The notes: generated by a model from the letters alone, not told the origin. 64,000 bases of DNA from Plantibacter sp. VKM Ac-2880 (GCF_015351235.1 NZ_JADKSJ010000001.1:1443668-1507667), one strand, 5' to 3'. Shown: positions 1-8,239, counted from the stretch's first letter. Numbers and translations are program-made.

Positions 1-205
1 CGTGCCATGTAGCGGTACAGATCGCTGTGAGCACTGGGATGTAGCGGGTGTAGCGCCTGTAGCGGCCCTGTGACCAGCGGGCCTGTAGCAGGTGTAGCAC
101 CTGCCCTCCGTGCCATGTAGCGGTACAGATCGCTGTGAGCACTGGGATGTAGCGGGTGTAGCGCCTGTAGCGGCCCTGTGACCAGTGAGCCTGTAGCAGG
201 TGGCG
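1..205. repeat. 108-bp tandem repeat, about two copies
   Basis: The unit starting at base 1 begins again at base 109 and runs almost unchanged to about base 203. The hexamer TGTAGC recurs about six times per unit. No gene is evident. The repeat may continue to the left of the window. It could be an iteron-like or attachment-associated array of the mobile element, or a plain minisatellite; the sequence does not decide. Only two units are visible and there are no spacers. Confidence 0.85.
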
Positions 206-465
206 TCGAGTGGTATTTGTGCGAGCTGTGCTGCCGCGTGCCGCTCCTCGTCGGTGTCAGTGATACTGAACCTCCTCCGCCCCCAGAGCGGACGCGAGCG
301 CCCCTGTCGCGGCATGCCGGACACACCTCCGGTCCCCATCCTCGACGAGTTGAATGAAGCTGCGTTCGACACGTCGAGGCACCCCGTTTTTCTGGTCGCT
401 ATGCGTAGGAAACCCCGCGTCCCACCGTCCATCCCCCCCCACAAGTAAAGAAAAAAAGAAGAGGT
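206..465. other. Region without a recognisable gene
   Basis: Only short open frames without recognisable content are present here. Around 436-460 there is a run of eight C followed by A-rich homopolymers. Such runs are unusual for this chromosome and are prone to sequencing error. Confidence 0.5.
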
Positions 466-2079
466 TTGGCCGCTACACAACGCCCGCCGCGTGTGTTGAC
501 GAGTCATGAAGGGGGCGCGTCATTTGCCGAGAAACAAGAGGCGCAAGACGAGAATTGTCGTGGTTGCACTATGGGTCCTCCGACTGCTCGCCGTGGGGCT
601 GTTGCAGCCCGAGCTCGTAGTCGTCGCGCTCCGGCTCCTCGTCGTCGTCCTGCTTCTCGTTGTCGTGCCGCTATCCTTCGCCGCGCCCCTCCTCGTCGTC
701 GTCGTCGTGCCCCTGCTCGCCGTCGCCCGGGTCCTCGGCGGTCGGCTCGGCGGCGGCACTCTTCGTTGCCGTGGTCGCAGGCGTCCGTCCCGCTGGTCGC
801 CCTGCTGGTCCTGCTCCAGTTTTTCCGTTCAACGCCAAAGGAACCCCGCCCCCAGTTCCAATTTTTACGCGCGGTAGCGAAACATTTTGAGGGAGCCCCG
901 CACGGTGTCGTCCTGCTCACTCGCACTGGTCGTGGTCCTGCAACACCCCGGCGTCGCCCCGGTTTCTCGGCGTGCCCCGGCTCCTCGTCGGTCCGGCTCC
1001 TCGTCGTGGTCCTGTTCGTCGTCGTGCCCTGGTCCGGCTGCTCCTCAGCGCCGCTGAGGTCCTGGTCCGGCTGCTGCTCCTCGTCGCGCTCTGGCTTGTC
1101 GACCGTGCCCCGGCTGTGCCCCGGCTGCTCCTCGCCGCCGGTTCCGGTGGTCTGCGTCATCTTGTCCTGCTGCTCCTCATTCTGCTGGTCGCCCGGGTCC
1201 GTGGTCCTCCTGGTCCTTGCCGCCGTCGATCCCCGCGGCGTGCGCCTCCGGCGGGTCGCCGTCGGTCCTGCTCCTCGCCGTGCCCCTGCTCGAGCTCGCC
1301 GGCGCTCCCGTTGGTCTGAGTCGTCCGGCTGCTACTCCTCGTTGTGCCCCGGCTCTTCGTCGTTGTGCCCCGGCTCTTCGCCATCGGTCCGGCTGCTCCG
1401 GCTCGGCGTGGTCTCGGCGTGCCCCGGCTTCTCGGCGTGCTCCTCGGCGAGGTCCTGATCCTCGGCCCGCTGCTCGTGGTGGCCGTGCCACGGCTCTTCG
1501 CCGTCGGTTCGGCCGGTGGTGATCATCCTGTTCCTGCTCACCCTCCTCCTCCTCGTCCTACACCGGCGGGTCGCCCGGGTTCTGCTGTTGCTCGTCCTCA
1601 GTCCTGCTCCTCGCCGTGCTCGTGCGTCGGCTGGTCGTCCTGCTGCTCCTGGTAGCCGTGACCCTCCTACTCGCCGTGCCCCTGCTCCTCGCCGTCGGTT
1701 CGGCCAGTGGTGATCATCTTGCTCCTGCTCGAGCTCGCCGTCCTCCTCCTCCTCCTCCTCCTCGTCCGGCTGGTCGCCCGGGTCCTGCTCCTCGCCGTGG
1801 TCCTGCTGGTCGTCGTCGGTCCTGCTTTTCGGCGTGCCCCGGCTTCTCGGCGTCGTGCTCCGGCTCCTCCTCGTGTCGCTCCTCCTCGTCGTCCTCGTGC
1901 TCGCCCTCGGCCTCGTGGTGGGCGGTCGTCTCGCTCCTCGTGTTCCCTCGTGGTCGGCGCGCGGCCTCGTCGGTGGCCGGCGGGCGTCCTCGTCGACGTC
2001 GGTAGCCGGATCGTGCTGGTCGCCGTGCTCGCGCTCGTCGGCGTCGACGCCGGCGGCCGGCGCTCCTGCTGCTCCTCGC
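466..2079. repeat. 1.6-kb low-complexity, imperfect tandem-repeat block
   Basis: The plus strand is made almost entirely of variants of CTCCTCGTCGTCC and GTGCCCCGGCTC words. An approximately 191-bp imperfect tandem unit can be seen: the segment beginning CCGTCGGTTCGGCC at 1501 recurs at 1692, both followed by a TGGTGATCATC word. On the minus strand, shifting frames give acidic and His-rich peptides such as DEEPGH, GEEPGH and EEQPDQ, so the block may be the decayed or mis-sequenced tail of a repeat protein. No continuous frame covers it. The many long open frames on both strands come from the biased composition and are not annotated as genes. Confidence 0.75.
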
Positions 2080-2327
2080 CCTCGCTGCATCATGTCGAGG
2101 GTGTCGAGCTCCAGCTCGATCGGTTCCTTCGCGGGCTCCTGTGTGAAGTCCTGGAGCGCTTTCTGGATCGCCTTGTACGCACCCGATCGGTTCGCGTAGC
2201 CGAGCTGCTTCGCTTTGTCGCCGTAGGAGACGCGGGGCCTCTGGAGCTTCAGCGCGTTCGCCGCACCTGTGGCCGCGGCCTCCGCGACTTCGGCGGCGCT
2301 CTGGGATGGATCTGTCTCCTGCGTCAT
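1332..2327 (-). pseudogene. Terminase-small-subunit-like N-terminus running into repeat tail
   Basis: The first ~83 residues read as a normal protein with a helix-turn-helix-like stretch (SYGDKAKQLGYANRSGAYKA) followed by EPAKEPIELELDTLDMMQRG. From memory this resembles a phage/actinobacterial family of small-terminase-like DNA-binding proteins, in which the part after the LxxLDxMQ segment continues as an ordered helical domain. Here the frame passes into the low-complexity block at about base 2079, so the usual C-terminal half is missing. The ATG start at 2327 has a GAGGAAA ribosome site. It is either a gene broken by repeat invasion, a true repeat-tailed protein, or an assembly error. The family assignment is tentative. 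Confidence 0.45.
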
Positions 2328-2388
2328 GGGGTTTCCTCGTCCGGCTCCTGGCCTTATCCGGGGTGGTCAGTCTCTGTAAGCTCGCGCT

Positions 2389-3147
2389 ATGCCGAATTAC
2401 GTGGCCCCCGCGGCCGACCGCTCCACCTTCACGTGCATCCGATGCGGTGCCCTAAGCCATCACGACTGGGTCGACCTGCGGGTCCATGCGTTCAGTGGGG
2501 CGGCGGGCAAGGTTGTGAGCGTGGAGTTCGACGACTCGAAGGGCGAGTTTGCTATGTCCAATGGACGCCTCGTCGTTCGGCTGACTCGACCAGACAAAGT
2601 GCGATGGAAGGCGTCCTACTGCGTTGCGTGCGAACAGATGACGGTATGGAACGGTTCGGAGATCGTCTACCCGCAGCTCAGTCCGATCGTCGCGCCTCAT
2701 CCCGATATGCCAACGGATGCAGCGGAACTCTACGAGGAGGCTCGGAACGTGTTCCCGGTGTCGCGCAGAGCGTCTGCTGCCTTGGCTCGTGCTGCGCTCG
2801 AACGCCTGTTGCGGAGCATCTCTGGTGCTGGACCGAAGGATCGCCTCGACGGACTGATCGCTGACCTCCATGGGCGAGTCGGAGCTCCTCTCTGGAAGCT
2901 TCTGACCGCGCTCCGATACCTAGGGAACACAACCCTCCACGGCGAAGAAGAACAGGAGTTGGTAGCGCTATTCCTGGATGGCGAGGGAGCGGGTGCTGCA
3001 GAGCCGTACTTCGGCGCGATGAACGCCGTCGTGGAGGAGCTGATCACGCAGCCGCAGAAGGCCGACGACCTCTACGCCATGATCCCTGAGAACGTGCGTG
3101 CCGATGCGGAGGCGAAGGGTGCGAAAGCGTCATCAAGCATGGGCTGA
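2389..3147 (+). CDS. DUF4145 domain-containing protein
   Basis: A 252-residue protein. The N-terminal third carries two CxxC pairs (near residues 17-20 and 78-81), suggesting a small zinc-ribbon module. Residues ~110-235 have the helical DUF4145 pattern, with ELYEEARNVFPVSRRASAAL followed by a helix rich in Ala, Leu and Arg. DUF4145 proteins are common on mobile elements and as domains of restriction- or toxin-linked proteins, but their biochemical role is not established. The gene lies on the strand opposite the phage-like remnants around it. Translation from the ATG at 2389 is clear. A host-interaction or defence role is only inferred from the island context. Confidence 0.75.
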   Translation: MPNYVAPAADRSTFTCIRCGALSHHDWVDLRVHAFSGAAGKVVSVEFDDSKGEFAMSNGRLVVRLTRPDKVRWKASYCVACEQMTVWNGSEIVYPQLSPIVAPHPDMPTDAAELYEEARNVFPVSRRASAALARAALERLLRSISGAGPKDRLDGLIADLHGRVGAPLWKLLTALRYLGNTTLHGEEEQELVALFLDGEGAGAAEPYFGAMNAVVEELITQPQKADDLYAMIPENVRADAEAKGAKASSSMG

Positions 3148-3227
3148 CACGGCGAGGGTCGGGCCTGCGCAACCTGGTTAGGGTCTGCCCCTATTAGCCA
3201 AGCGACGCGCTCTGCCAGGCTCGAAGC

Positions 3228-3794
3228 ATGACTGAAAAGACTGCGGACCAGCTGCGCGCCGAGCTCGAAGCTCTCGAGGGCGAATCGAATCAGCTGCGCG
3301 AGAGGGCAAGGCGAGCGTGGACAGCGCACATCGCTGAGCTTGCGCAGCAGGTAGAGACGTTTCTGAATGACCAAGTCCGACTCGCATTCCTCAGCGAGCC
3401 AGAGGTGAGCAACACGCTGACGGCTGATCGCAAACAGGAGCTGAAGGCGAAGGGCGCCGAGCTCGCGAACGAAGCCCACAGTCGTATCGTGAAGGATCTC
3501 GACCCCTGGCGCCCAGAGGTCTATGGCGAGGAACGAGAGCTGCTAGCGGAGGTGCGCGCTGCGTTTCGCCGTCGCCTCGAGCACTACGGTTACACGCCTG
3601 GGACGAGAGCAGCCGACGTGTGGCTGTGGTGGGGCGGCGGCGATTCTCGTAACGGCAAGTACCCGGAGGCCAGCAACTCCTTCCACCCCTTCACCACCGC
3701 CCATGCAGCATCATCTGCGAACAATCGGAACATCCAGGAATTGAAGAAGGCGCTCTCCACGGCCATTGCGCGTGATGACTGGGACGCGCTCTGA
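3228..3794 (+). CDS. Hypothetical coiled-coil island protein
   Basis: A 188-residue protein, 80 bp after the DUF4145 gene. Residues ~5-45 form a predicted coiled coil (LRAELEALEGESNQLRERAR). The C-terminal half is mixed, with a WLWWGGGDS segment near residue 132 and an Asn/Ser-rich stretch before a final helix. No signal peptide or membrane segment is visible. I do not recognise the family. Codon use and an unbroken frame support a real gene, probably co-transcribed with the DUF4145 gene. Its function is unknown. Confidence 0.6.
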   Translation: MTEKTADQLRAELEALEGESNQLRERARRAWTAHIAELAQQVETFLNDQVRLAFLSEPEVSNTLTADRKQELKAKGAELANEAHSRIVKDLDPWRPEVYGEERELLAEVRAAFRRRLEHYGYTPGTRAADVWLWWGGGDSRNGKYPEASNSFHPFTTAHAASSANNRNIQELKKALSTAIARDDWDAL

Positions 3795-3865
3795 GCTCGG
3801 ATTGAAGAGAGCGCAGGCCGTCCCTTCCATGACTGTTGGCAGCGCTCCATAGTCGGCCGATTGAG

Positions 3866-3904
3866 GAGCGCCCGGGAGAGGCTCTGACCCGCCCCCGGGC
3901 GCTC
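3866..3904. terminator. Inverted repeat, possible terminator
   Basis: Perfect 11-bp arms GAGCGCCCGGG (3866-3876) and CCCGGGCGCTC (3894-3904) with a 17-nt loop, about 70 bp beyond the coiled-coil gene. There is no T-run, as is common in actinobacterial terminators. It may end transcription from the left-hand gene pair. Confidence 0.5.
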
Positions 3905-4062
3905 GGGTGAAGCCAGGAGCCGCTGGTGCGGGAGCCGGCGGCGGATGCTGCACGGGGCGGCCGACACGGAGACGGCTCAGGACGCGGACGAAACCGGCGC
4001 GGGCTCGGGAGATGTGACATTGCTCTCATGGATTCACCCCCGCAGGTCGCTCGGGTGGACGG

Positions 4063-4421
4063 TCAGCACCGGTCGAGGATCATTTCGACTTTCTTGTCGT
4101 CGAGGTACCTGTCGCCGACCTGGTACTTCGCAAGGAGTGCTTCCTTCTGGGCGCGGGTCTTGAAGCAGACGGCGAACCAGCACTCGGAGTCGGTGGCATC
4201 GCGGAAGCGGTCCCTTTCCTGCTTCGCGCGGTCGCGGTAACCCTGCTTCAGGGCGGTCAGCTCGGCGGCGGCATCCTGCGCGAGGTCGCCGGAGTAGTCG
4301 ACCTCGCCGAGCGGGTCCGCGACGGGCTCGGGGCGTCGCCGAGGAGATCATCGGTGTCGATGTCCAGGCCGACGTCCGCGGGACCGCCGAGCAGATCGTC
4401 GAGGTTGTTGTCGGTGCTCAG
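4063..4421 (-). pseudogene. Small phage-type protein, broken by a homopolymer frameshift
   Basis: Two frames join into one sensible protein of roughly 115-120 residues. The first part reads STDNNLDDLLGGPADVG up to GDAP (plus-strand ~4335). The rest reads EPVADPLGEVDYSGDLAQ and ends KKVEMILDRC at a stop at 4063. The break lies at a run of four G on the plus strand (4330-4333), where a fifth would restore the frame. The middle is charged (YRDRAKQERDRFRDATDSE) and followed by CWFAVCFKTRAQKEALL, which resembles small proteins of actinobacteriophage structural regions. No good ATG is visible; the frame opens near a CTG at 4421. It is either a decayed gene or a sequencing error. Confidence 0.5.
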
Positions 4422-4949
4422 CTGGGACCTCTAGGCCGCGGCGGACGAACTCTAGATCGACGAGGGGGAACCACTCGCGGATGCGCTTGTAGTCATCGGG
4501 GAACCGCGGACGACTGGCTCGACGAAGCGCAGGTCGATGCCATCGAACGAGCGGCCGGACATGTCGGCCTCGTCGTCGACGGGGAGCCGGATGGCGGCGG
4601 CGGCGATCTGGCCGAGCCTTTCGCCCTTCAGCCAGTGTCGATGGGGCGACACCTTCAGGAGGTGCTTCTTCAAGACGCCGTGCTTCGAGAGGGAGGCGCG
4701 GCGCATGATGCTGCCGCTTTCCGAGGGTGGGCGTAGCCGTCCTCGACGAACTGGAGGGTGCGGCCGGGCTCGCATCCGGGGAGAAGTGCAGTGCGGCGAT
4801 TCGGGTATCGACGCCGGCATCCTGAGAGCGAGCTCGGTTGCGATCGCATCCTTGCCACCGGAGAAGACGACGAGCATGTTGCGCCCCTCTGCGGCGAGCT
4901 AGGCGCGGATCTTGGCGGAGGTCGGCTGGCCCTTGATGAAAGTGATCAC
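4418..4949 (-). pseudogene. Phage PP-loop / PAPS-reductase-like protein, multiply disrupted
   Basis: The frame starts at a GTG (4949) after an AGGGAG ribosome site and reads VITFIKGQPTSAKIRA. It then meets an in-frame TAG, and resumes with LAAEGRNMLVVFSGGKDAIA. The SGGKD motif is the PP-loop of PAPS-reductase-like/N-type ATP pyrophosphatases. Further pieces lie in other frames: DTRIAALHFSP, ...GCEPGRTLQFVEDGYAHP, ...GVLKKHLLKVSPHRHWLKGE, ...FPDDYKRIREWFPLVDLEF. At least two or three frameshifts plus the stop separate them. The small phage-type gene follows directly. Phages carry such enzymes, often of unknown substrate. It is a true pseudogene, or an intact gene hidden by base-call errors. 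Confidence 0.55.
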
Positions 4950-5009
4950 GCATTCTCCCTCCGCGCCTCAGGGAGCGCGACGGGGTTGTCGCAGCATTTG
5001 GTCTGTTTA

Positions 5010-5357
5010 TACAGGGTGTCGCCATCCTCGTCCTCCTCGTCCTCGTCGGTGGCCGGCGCGCGTCTGGTCCTGGTCCTCGCCCTCGTCCTCGGCGCTTGTC
5101 CTTGCCCCCGTCGCCGCCGTTGATCGTCCCGCTCGTCGCCCTCCTCCTCGTCGACGTCGGTGGCAGCATCGCGTTCGTCGCAGGCGGGCGTTCGTCGACG
5201 CCGACGGTCGGCGCTCCTGCTGCTCCTCGTGCTCGTCCTGGTCGCCGCCCTCGCCCGCGGCCTAGTGGTGCTTCTCGTCTTCGGCCTCGTGGCCGGTAGC
5301 CGTCCTGCTCCTCCCGTTCTTCGTCGACGTCGGTGGCCGGCCGCGCTAGTCGGCGTC
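5010..5357. repeat. Second low-complexity block, related to the first
   Basis: The same CTCGTCGTCC-type composition returns just upstream of the PP-loop remnant. Segments 5146-5229 and 1988-2080 are recognisable direct copies: both hold CCTCGTCGACGTCGGT, then CGGCGCTCCTGCTGCTCCTC about 50 bp later. On the minus strand both give peptides of the type RGAAGAPxxGVD. No intact gene is present. Confidence 0.7.
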
Positions 5358-5504
5358 CTAGTCTTCGCGCCAGCGCTGGCCCAGATCCGGATCGCCCAGT
5401 CGGTGTTGCTGCTGGTGCTCGTCGCTCACCCACATCGACCGGCTGTAGTAGTCCTGATACGCGCATCCCTCGCTGCGCTTTTTGCTGGTGCCGGTCGTCT
5501 CCAT
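5358..5504 (-). CDS. Possible small hypothetical protein (48 aa)
   Basis: From an ATG at 5504 the minus strand encodes a compact hydrophilic peptide that begins METTGTSKKRSEG, continues CAYQDYYSRSMWVSDEHQQQ and ends DPDLGQRWRED. The composition is unlike the low-complexity sequence next to it, so this is probably a real gene or the end of one whose upstream part could extend to about 5600. It points the same way as the phage remnants. No family is recognised. Confidence 0.35.
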   Translation of the reverse strand: METTGTSKKRSEGCAYQDYYSRSMWVSDEHQQQHRLGDPDLGQRWRED

Positions 5505-5632
5505 CAGCCAGTCGATTGGCACCCTCAGGAGCACGAAGGAGAAGGCTGTCTTAGTATCCGTTCTCGCTCGAGACACAGCTCTTTGCGAATAGCGCGAGAC
5601 ATGCGGGATTCTGCGCTCGCTATGCTGATCGA

Positions 5633-6400
5633 ATGCCCTCGGAGAGCTTGGTAGTCGCAGTACCCCGGCTGCGTTTGGTGGCCCCACTAGTCAAGTCTCA
5701 GTCCGGGTCCGGCACGTTCTTGGGGTTGGCCTCCGATGGGAGAACGTACTGGATCAAGGCACCGAACAATCCCCAGGGGATTCGTACCTTGGCTGCCGAA
5801 GTCATCGTGCACGGACTAGGGGTACTGATCGGCGCGCCCGTGCGGCAGATTGCGCTCATAGATGTACCGAGGGACATGCGGTGGCGGTTCACCCCCCAGC
5901 ACTCGCTGGAGGGTGGCGTTGCGCATGGATCTCTGAACCTGGAGTCGGTGATCGAGTCGGACGACTGGAGTACGTACTCGTCGTCGGACAACAATCGCGA
6001 ACGTCAAGCCCACATCTTGGCTCTCTGGGATCTCTGCATGGGTGGCGATCCGCAGTGGCTGCACGACGTCACGGCGGACTACACAATCTGGTCCTTCGAC
6101 CACGGCTTCTGGTTGGGCGGTGAGGGAGACTGGGATCTAGCTTCCCTGAGCCGGCGGGCGACTGACCCTTGGCAGTACGATCTGGATGCTGGGGTTGCGT
6201 CAGCTTCAGGGCTCCGCAGCGCGGCCAGCGGGGTTCTGAGCCTGGATCGGGCTGCTGTCCATCGCATCGTGGAGAGCATTCCGGTAGAATGGCAGATCCC
6301 CTCCGACGAACTGTCTCAGGTCGCCGACATACTGTATCTGAGGGTCGAAGGCGTCGCCAACCGGCTCGAACACGCAGCCACCCGATCTAACTTTGCCTAG
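5633..6400 (+). CDS. HipA-like kinase (HipA_2 type)
   Basis: A 255-residue protein with the compact HipA-like kinase pattern: TYWIKAPNNPQG near residue 38 supplies a nucleotide-binding Lys, and SFDHGFWLG near residue 153 fits the metal-binding Asp segment. It lacks the N-terminal domain of classical HipA. The next gene encodes a DUF3037 protein that starts 10 bp after this stop, and this pairing recurs in bacterial genomes. HipA kinases phosphorylate protein targets and can arrest growth, but the substrate of this short form is not known to me. No HipB-like HTH antitoxin is adjacent. The first of two paired modules in the island. Confidence 0.7.
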   Translation: MPSESLVVAVPRLRLVAPLVKSQSGSGTFLGLASDGRTYWIKAPNNPQGIRTLAAEVIVHGLGVLIGAPVRQIALIDVPRDMRWRFTPQHSLEGGVAHGSLNLESVIESDDWSTYSSSDNNRERQAHILALWDLCMGGDPQWLHDVTADYTIWSFDHGFWLGGEGDWDLASLSRRATDPWQYDLDAGVASASGLRSAASGVLSLDRAAVHRIVESIPVEWQIPSDELSQVADILYLRVEGVANRLEHAATRSNFA

Positions 6401-6410
6401 GAGGTGGAAG

Positions 6411-7277
6411 ATGAACTATCACTACTGGATCATTCGATTCGTGCCCAATGTTGCTCGTGGCGAGTTCTCCAACATCGGCATACTCAGCGGGCGTGACGGC
6501 GGAGACTGGGCTGTCGGGTTCGATCCGCGCTTCACAAGATCTCACGGGGCACTCAGCAGCGACCTGCGCGAACTAAGCTCGTGGATTCGTTGGTTTCAGA
6601 AGCGTGTGAGTTCACATGCCACCGCCTCTCTGGATGGAGATCTACCGGCAATCTCGAGTGGTTGGATCGGCCACGTTGCGTCCCGCCAGGCGAATACCGT
6701 TCAATTTTCGTCGCCGGCGCCCATTGAGTCGGAGTCCGCCCGCGACGCCGTCAACCTGCTCTTCCCTCATCTCGTTGAGCGTGAATCCGCGCGCCGCCGA
6801 CGCACGCTAGACCGGCGCGCACTGCGGGCCGACGTCAGGGACCTGTTTACCCACGAGCTTGGCTACAGAGTCGGCTCCGACCTTTTCGTGCAGCCCCGAG
6901 CCTCGATAGGAAAGCAGCGTGGCGCATTCGATCTGCTGCGCACAAGCCTGGGCGGAGACCGCCTCACGAACGTATGGGCGTTCAATGTGGCAACTCTAGA
7001 GAATCTCGAACGAGACATTCAGTCGTGGAACTTCCTAGTGAGCAGGCTTCGGAGCGACGGCGCTACTGTCTCGCGGCATGATGCTGCCGCTATTCATGTA
7101 GCAGCTGACGTTCCAATCGAGGTCGCGTACGACGCCCCCACCTCGACGCGCGAAGCTGCATGGAGGTCCGACATCTTCGAAGCTGCTCGCGAAGCATGGT
7201 CCTTGAATGACGTCGCGGTTCTTCCGTTCGATGACTACCTGAGGAACCAGCACGACAGCGATCTATTTACAGTCTGA
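6411..7277 (+). CDS. DUF3037 domain-containing protein
   Basis: A 288-residue protein. I place the start at the ATG at 6411, since a strong AGGAGGTG site lies 6-13 bp upstream and overlaps the stop of the HipA-like gene. A TTG at 6393 would only add a few odd residues. The N-terminus (YHYWIIRFVPNVARGEFSNIG) is the diagnostic opening of DUF3037. The rest is mixed alpha/beta without membrane segments. Tight spacing implies translational coupling with the kinase, so it may be the kinase's partner, target or inhibitor. No biochemical role for DUF3037 is known to me. Confidence 0.75.
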   Translation: MNYHYWIIRFVPNVARGEFSNIGILSGRDGGDWAVGFDPRFTRSHGALSSDLRELSSWIRWFQKRVSSHATASLDGDLPAISSGWIGHVASRQANTVQFSSPAPIESESARDAVNLLFPHLVERESARRRRTLDRRALRADVRDLFTHELGYRVGSDLFVQPRASIGKQRGAFDLLRTSLGGDRLTNVWAFNVATLENLERDIQSWNFLVSRLRSDGATVSRHDAAAIHVAADVPIEVAYDAPTSTREAAWRSDIFEAAREAWSLNDVAVLPFDDYLRNQHDSDLFTV

Positions 7278-7374
7278 GATTTAGGCGAGACTGGGGCCAG
7301 GGTCAGCCGCTTCGGGCGCTGGCGGGTACGCCAGGGACGCTGGCGAGAACTCAGAGCTAGGAAAGCGGTGCGAC

Positions 7375-8184
7375 GTGAGTCTGGAGCTTCTATCGGCGAT
7401 TGGTATTCCGGCCGGCGCTGGCACGGCCGGCGCAGTCGGTATCTACTGGGTTGCCGGCCCGTCCATCAAGGCGGTCGGCAACGCCTTCGGTGAATGGACC
7501 ACCCACCGAATGAACAACGTCCTCAGGATCGGGGAGAGGGTGCAGCAACGGCTGGGGACTGCTCCAGCTGAAGGAGCGCCGGTCGTGTCCCCGCGGGTGG
7601 TGTTCGAGGTGTTGACAGAAGGTGGTTGGGCAAGTGACGAGGTACAGCAGGAGTATCTCGCCGGAATGTTAATTTCATCAAGATCCGCATCCGGCAACGA
7701 TGACACGGGCGTCTACTACACCAAGCTCGCTAGCGGGCTGACGATCAGCCAAGCTCGCATGCATCACGCGATCTATTCTGCGCTAGCAAACGGTGGTGTC
7801 GAAGTCGACCCTGGTAATACCGAGGACCTTGGCCGGGCTTACATTTGGGTGCCCCTGCGCGCCGTAGCGGAAGTCCTCGGCACCAGCATCGAGGATGCCG
7901 AAGATGTTGCAGCGCACGCAGTCGTTACCCTTCGCGCACAAGACCTCGTGGAGGTTCTTTATCTAGGTGGCCCAGAGACAGCTCCACAGCAGCTAGGACG
8001 AATCAGTGAACCCCTGATGCTGGTCAGGCCGACGACCCTCGGGGCGGCCCTCTACCTCTGGGCCTATGGAGTCCCGGGGTTCGACACTCGACGGATCTTC
8101 GAACTGGCGGGCGTCACGCTCGTCGATTGCACGTTCAGCGACTCGCGCGTCGGCCCGTTGGTGATTGGCGAGCCGCTCTACTAA
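7375..8184 (+). CDS. Abi-alpha / DUF4393-like protein
   Basis: A 269-residue protein with GTG start at 7375. The N-terminus is Gly/Ala-rich and hydrophobic (GIPAGAGTAGAVGIYWVAGP), then comes an amphipathic W-x-x-x-R-x-N helix (WTTHRMNNVLRIG). Next is VFEVLTEGGWASDEVQQEYL with AGMLISS, which matches the DUF4393 pattern of a short helix, an 'LQE' segment and an 'A.LL' helix. DUF4393 was named for Abi-alpha, an abortive-infection phage-resistance protein. The mechanism is not known to me. The SIR2-like gene begins 55 bp downstream on the same strand, so the two probably form a module. The family call is from pattern only. Confidence 0.55.
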   Translation: MSLELLSAIGIPAGAGTAGAVGIYWVAGPSIKAVGNAFGEWTTHRMNNVLRIGERVQQRLGTAPAEGAPVVSPRVVFEVLTEGGWASDEVQQEYLAGMLISSRSASGNDDTGVYYTKLASGLTISQARMHHAIYSALANGGVEVDPGNTEDLGRAYIWVPLRAVAEVLGTSIEDAEDVAAHAVVTLRAQDLVEVLYLGGPETAPQQLGRISEPLMLVRPTTLGAALYLWAYGVPGFDTRRIFELAGVTLVDCTFSDSRVGPLVIGEPLY

Positions 8185-8239
8185 GCCCCATCGTGCTTCG
8201 CTGCGTGCGGGAGGCCAGTCTGAGCGGCATCATGGGGGA

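Noticed and set aside
1-205. CRISPR array
   Set aside because: Only two long near-identical units, no distinct spacers between short repeats, no cas genes nearby.
466-2300. Several long open frames on the plus strand of the low-complexity block
   Set aside because: They consist of Leu/Val/Arg/Pro/Ser runs that follow from the CTCGTCGTC words; all six frames stay open by chance.
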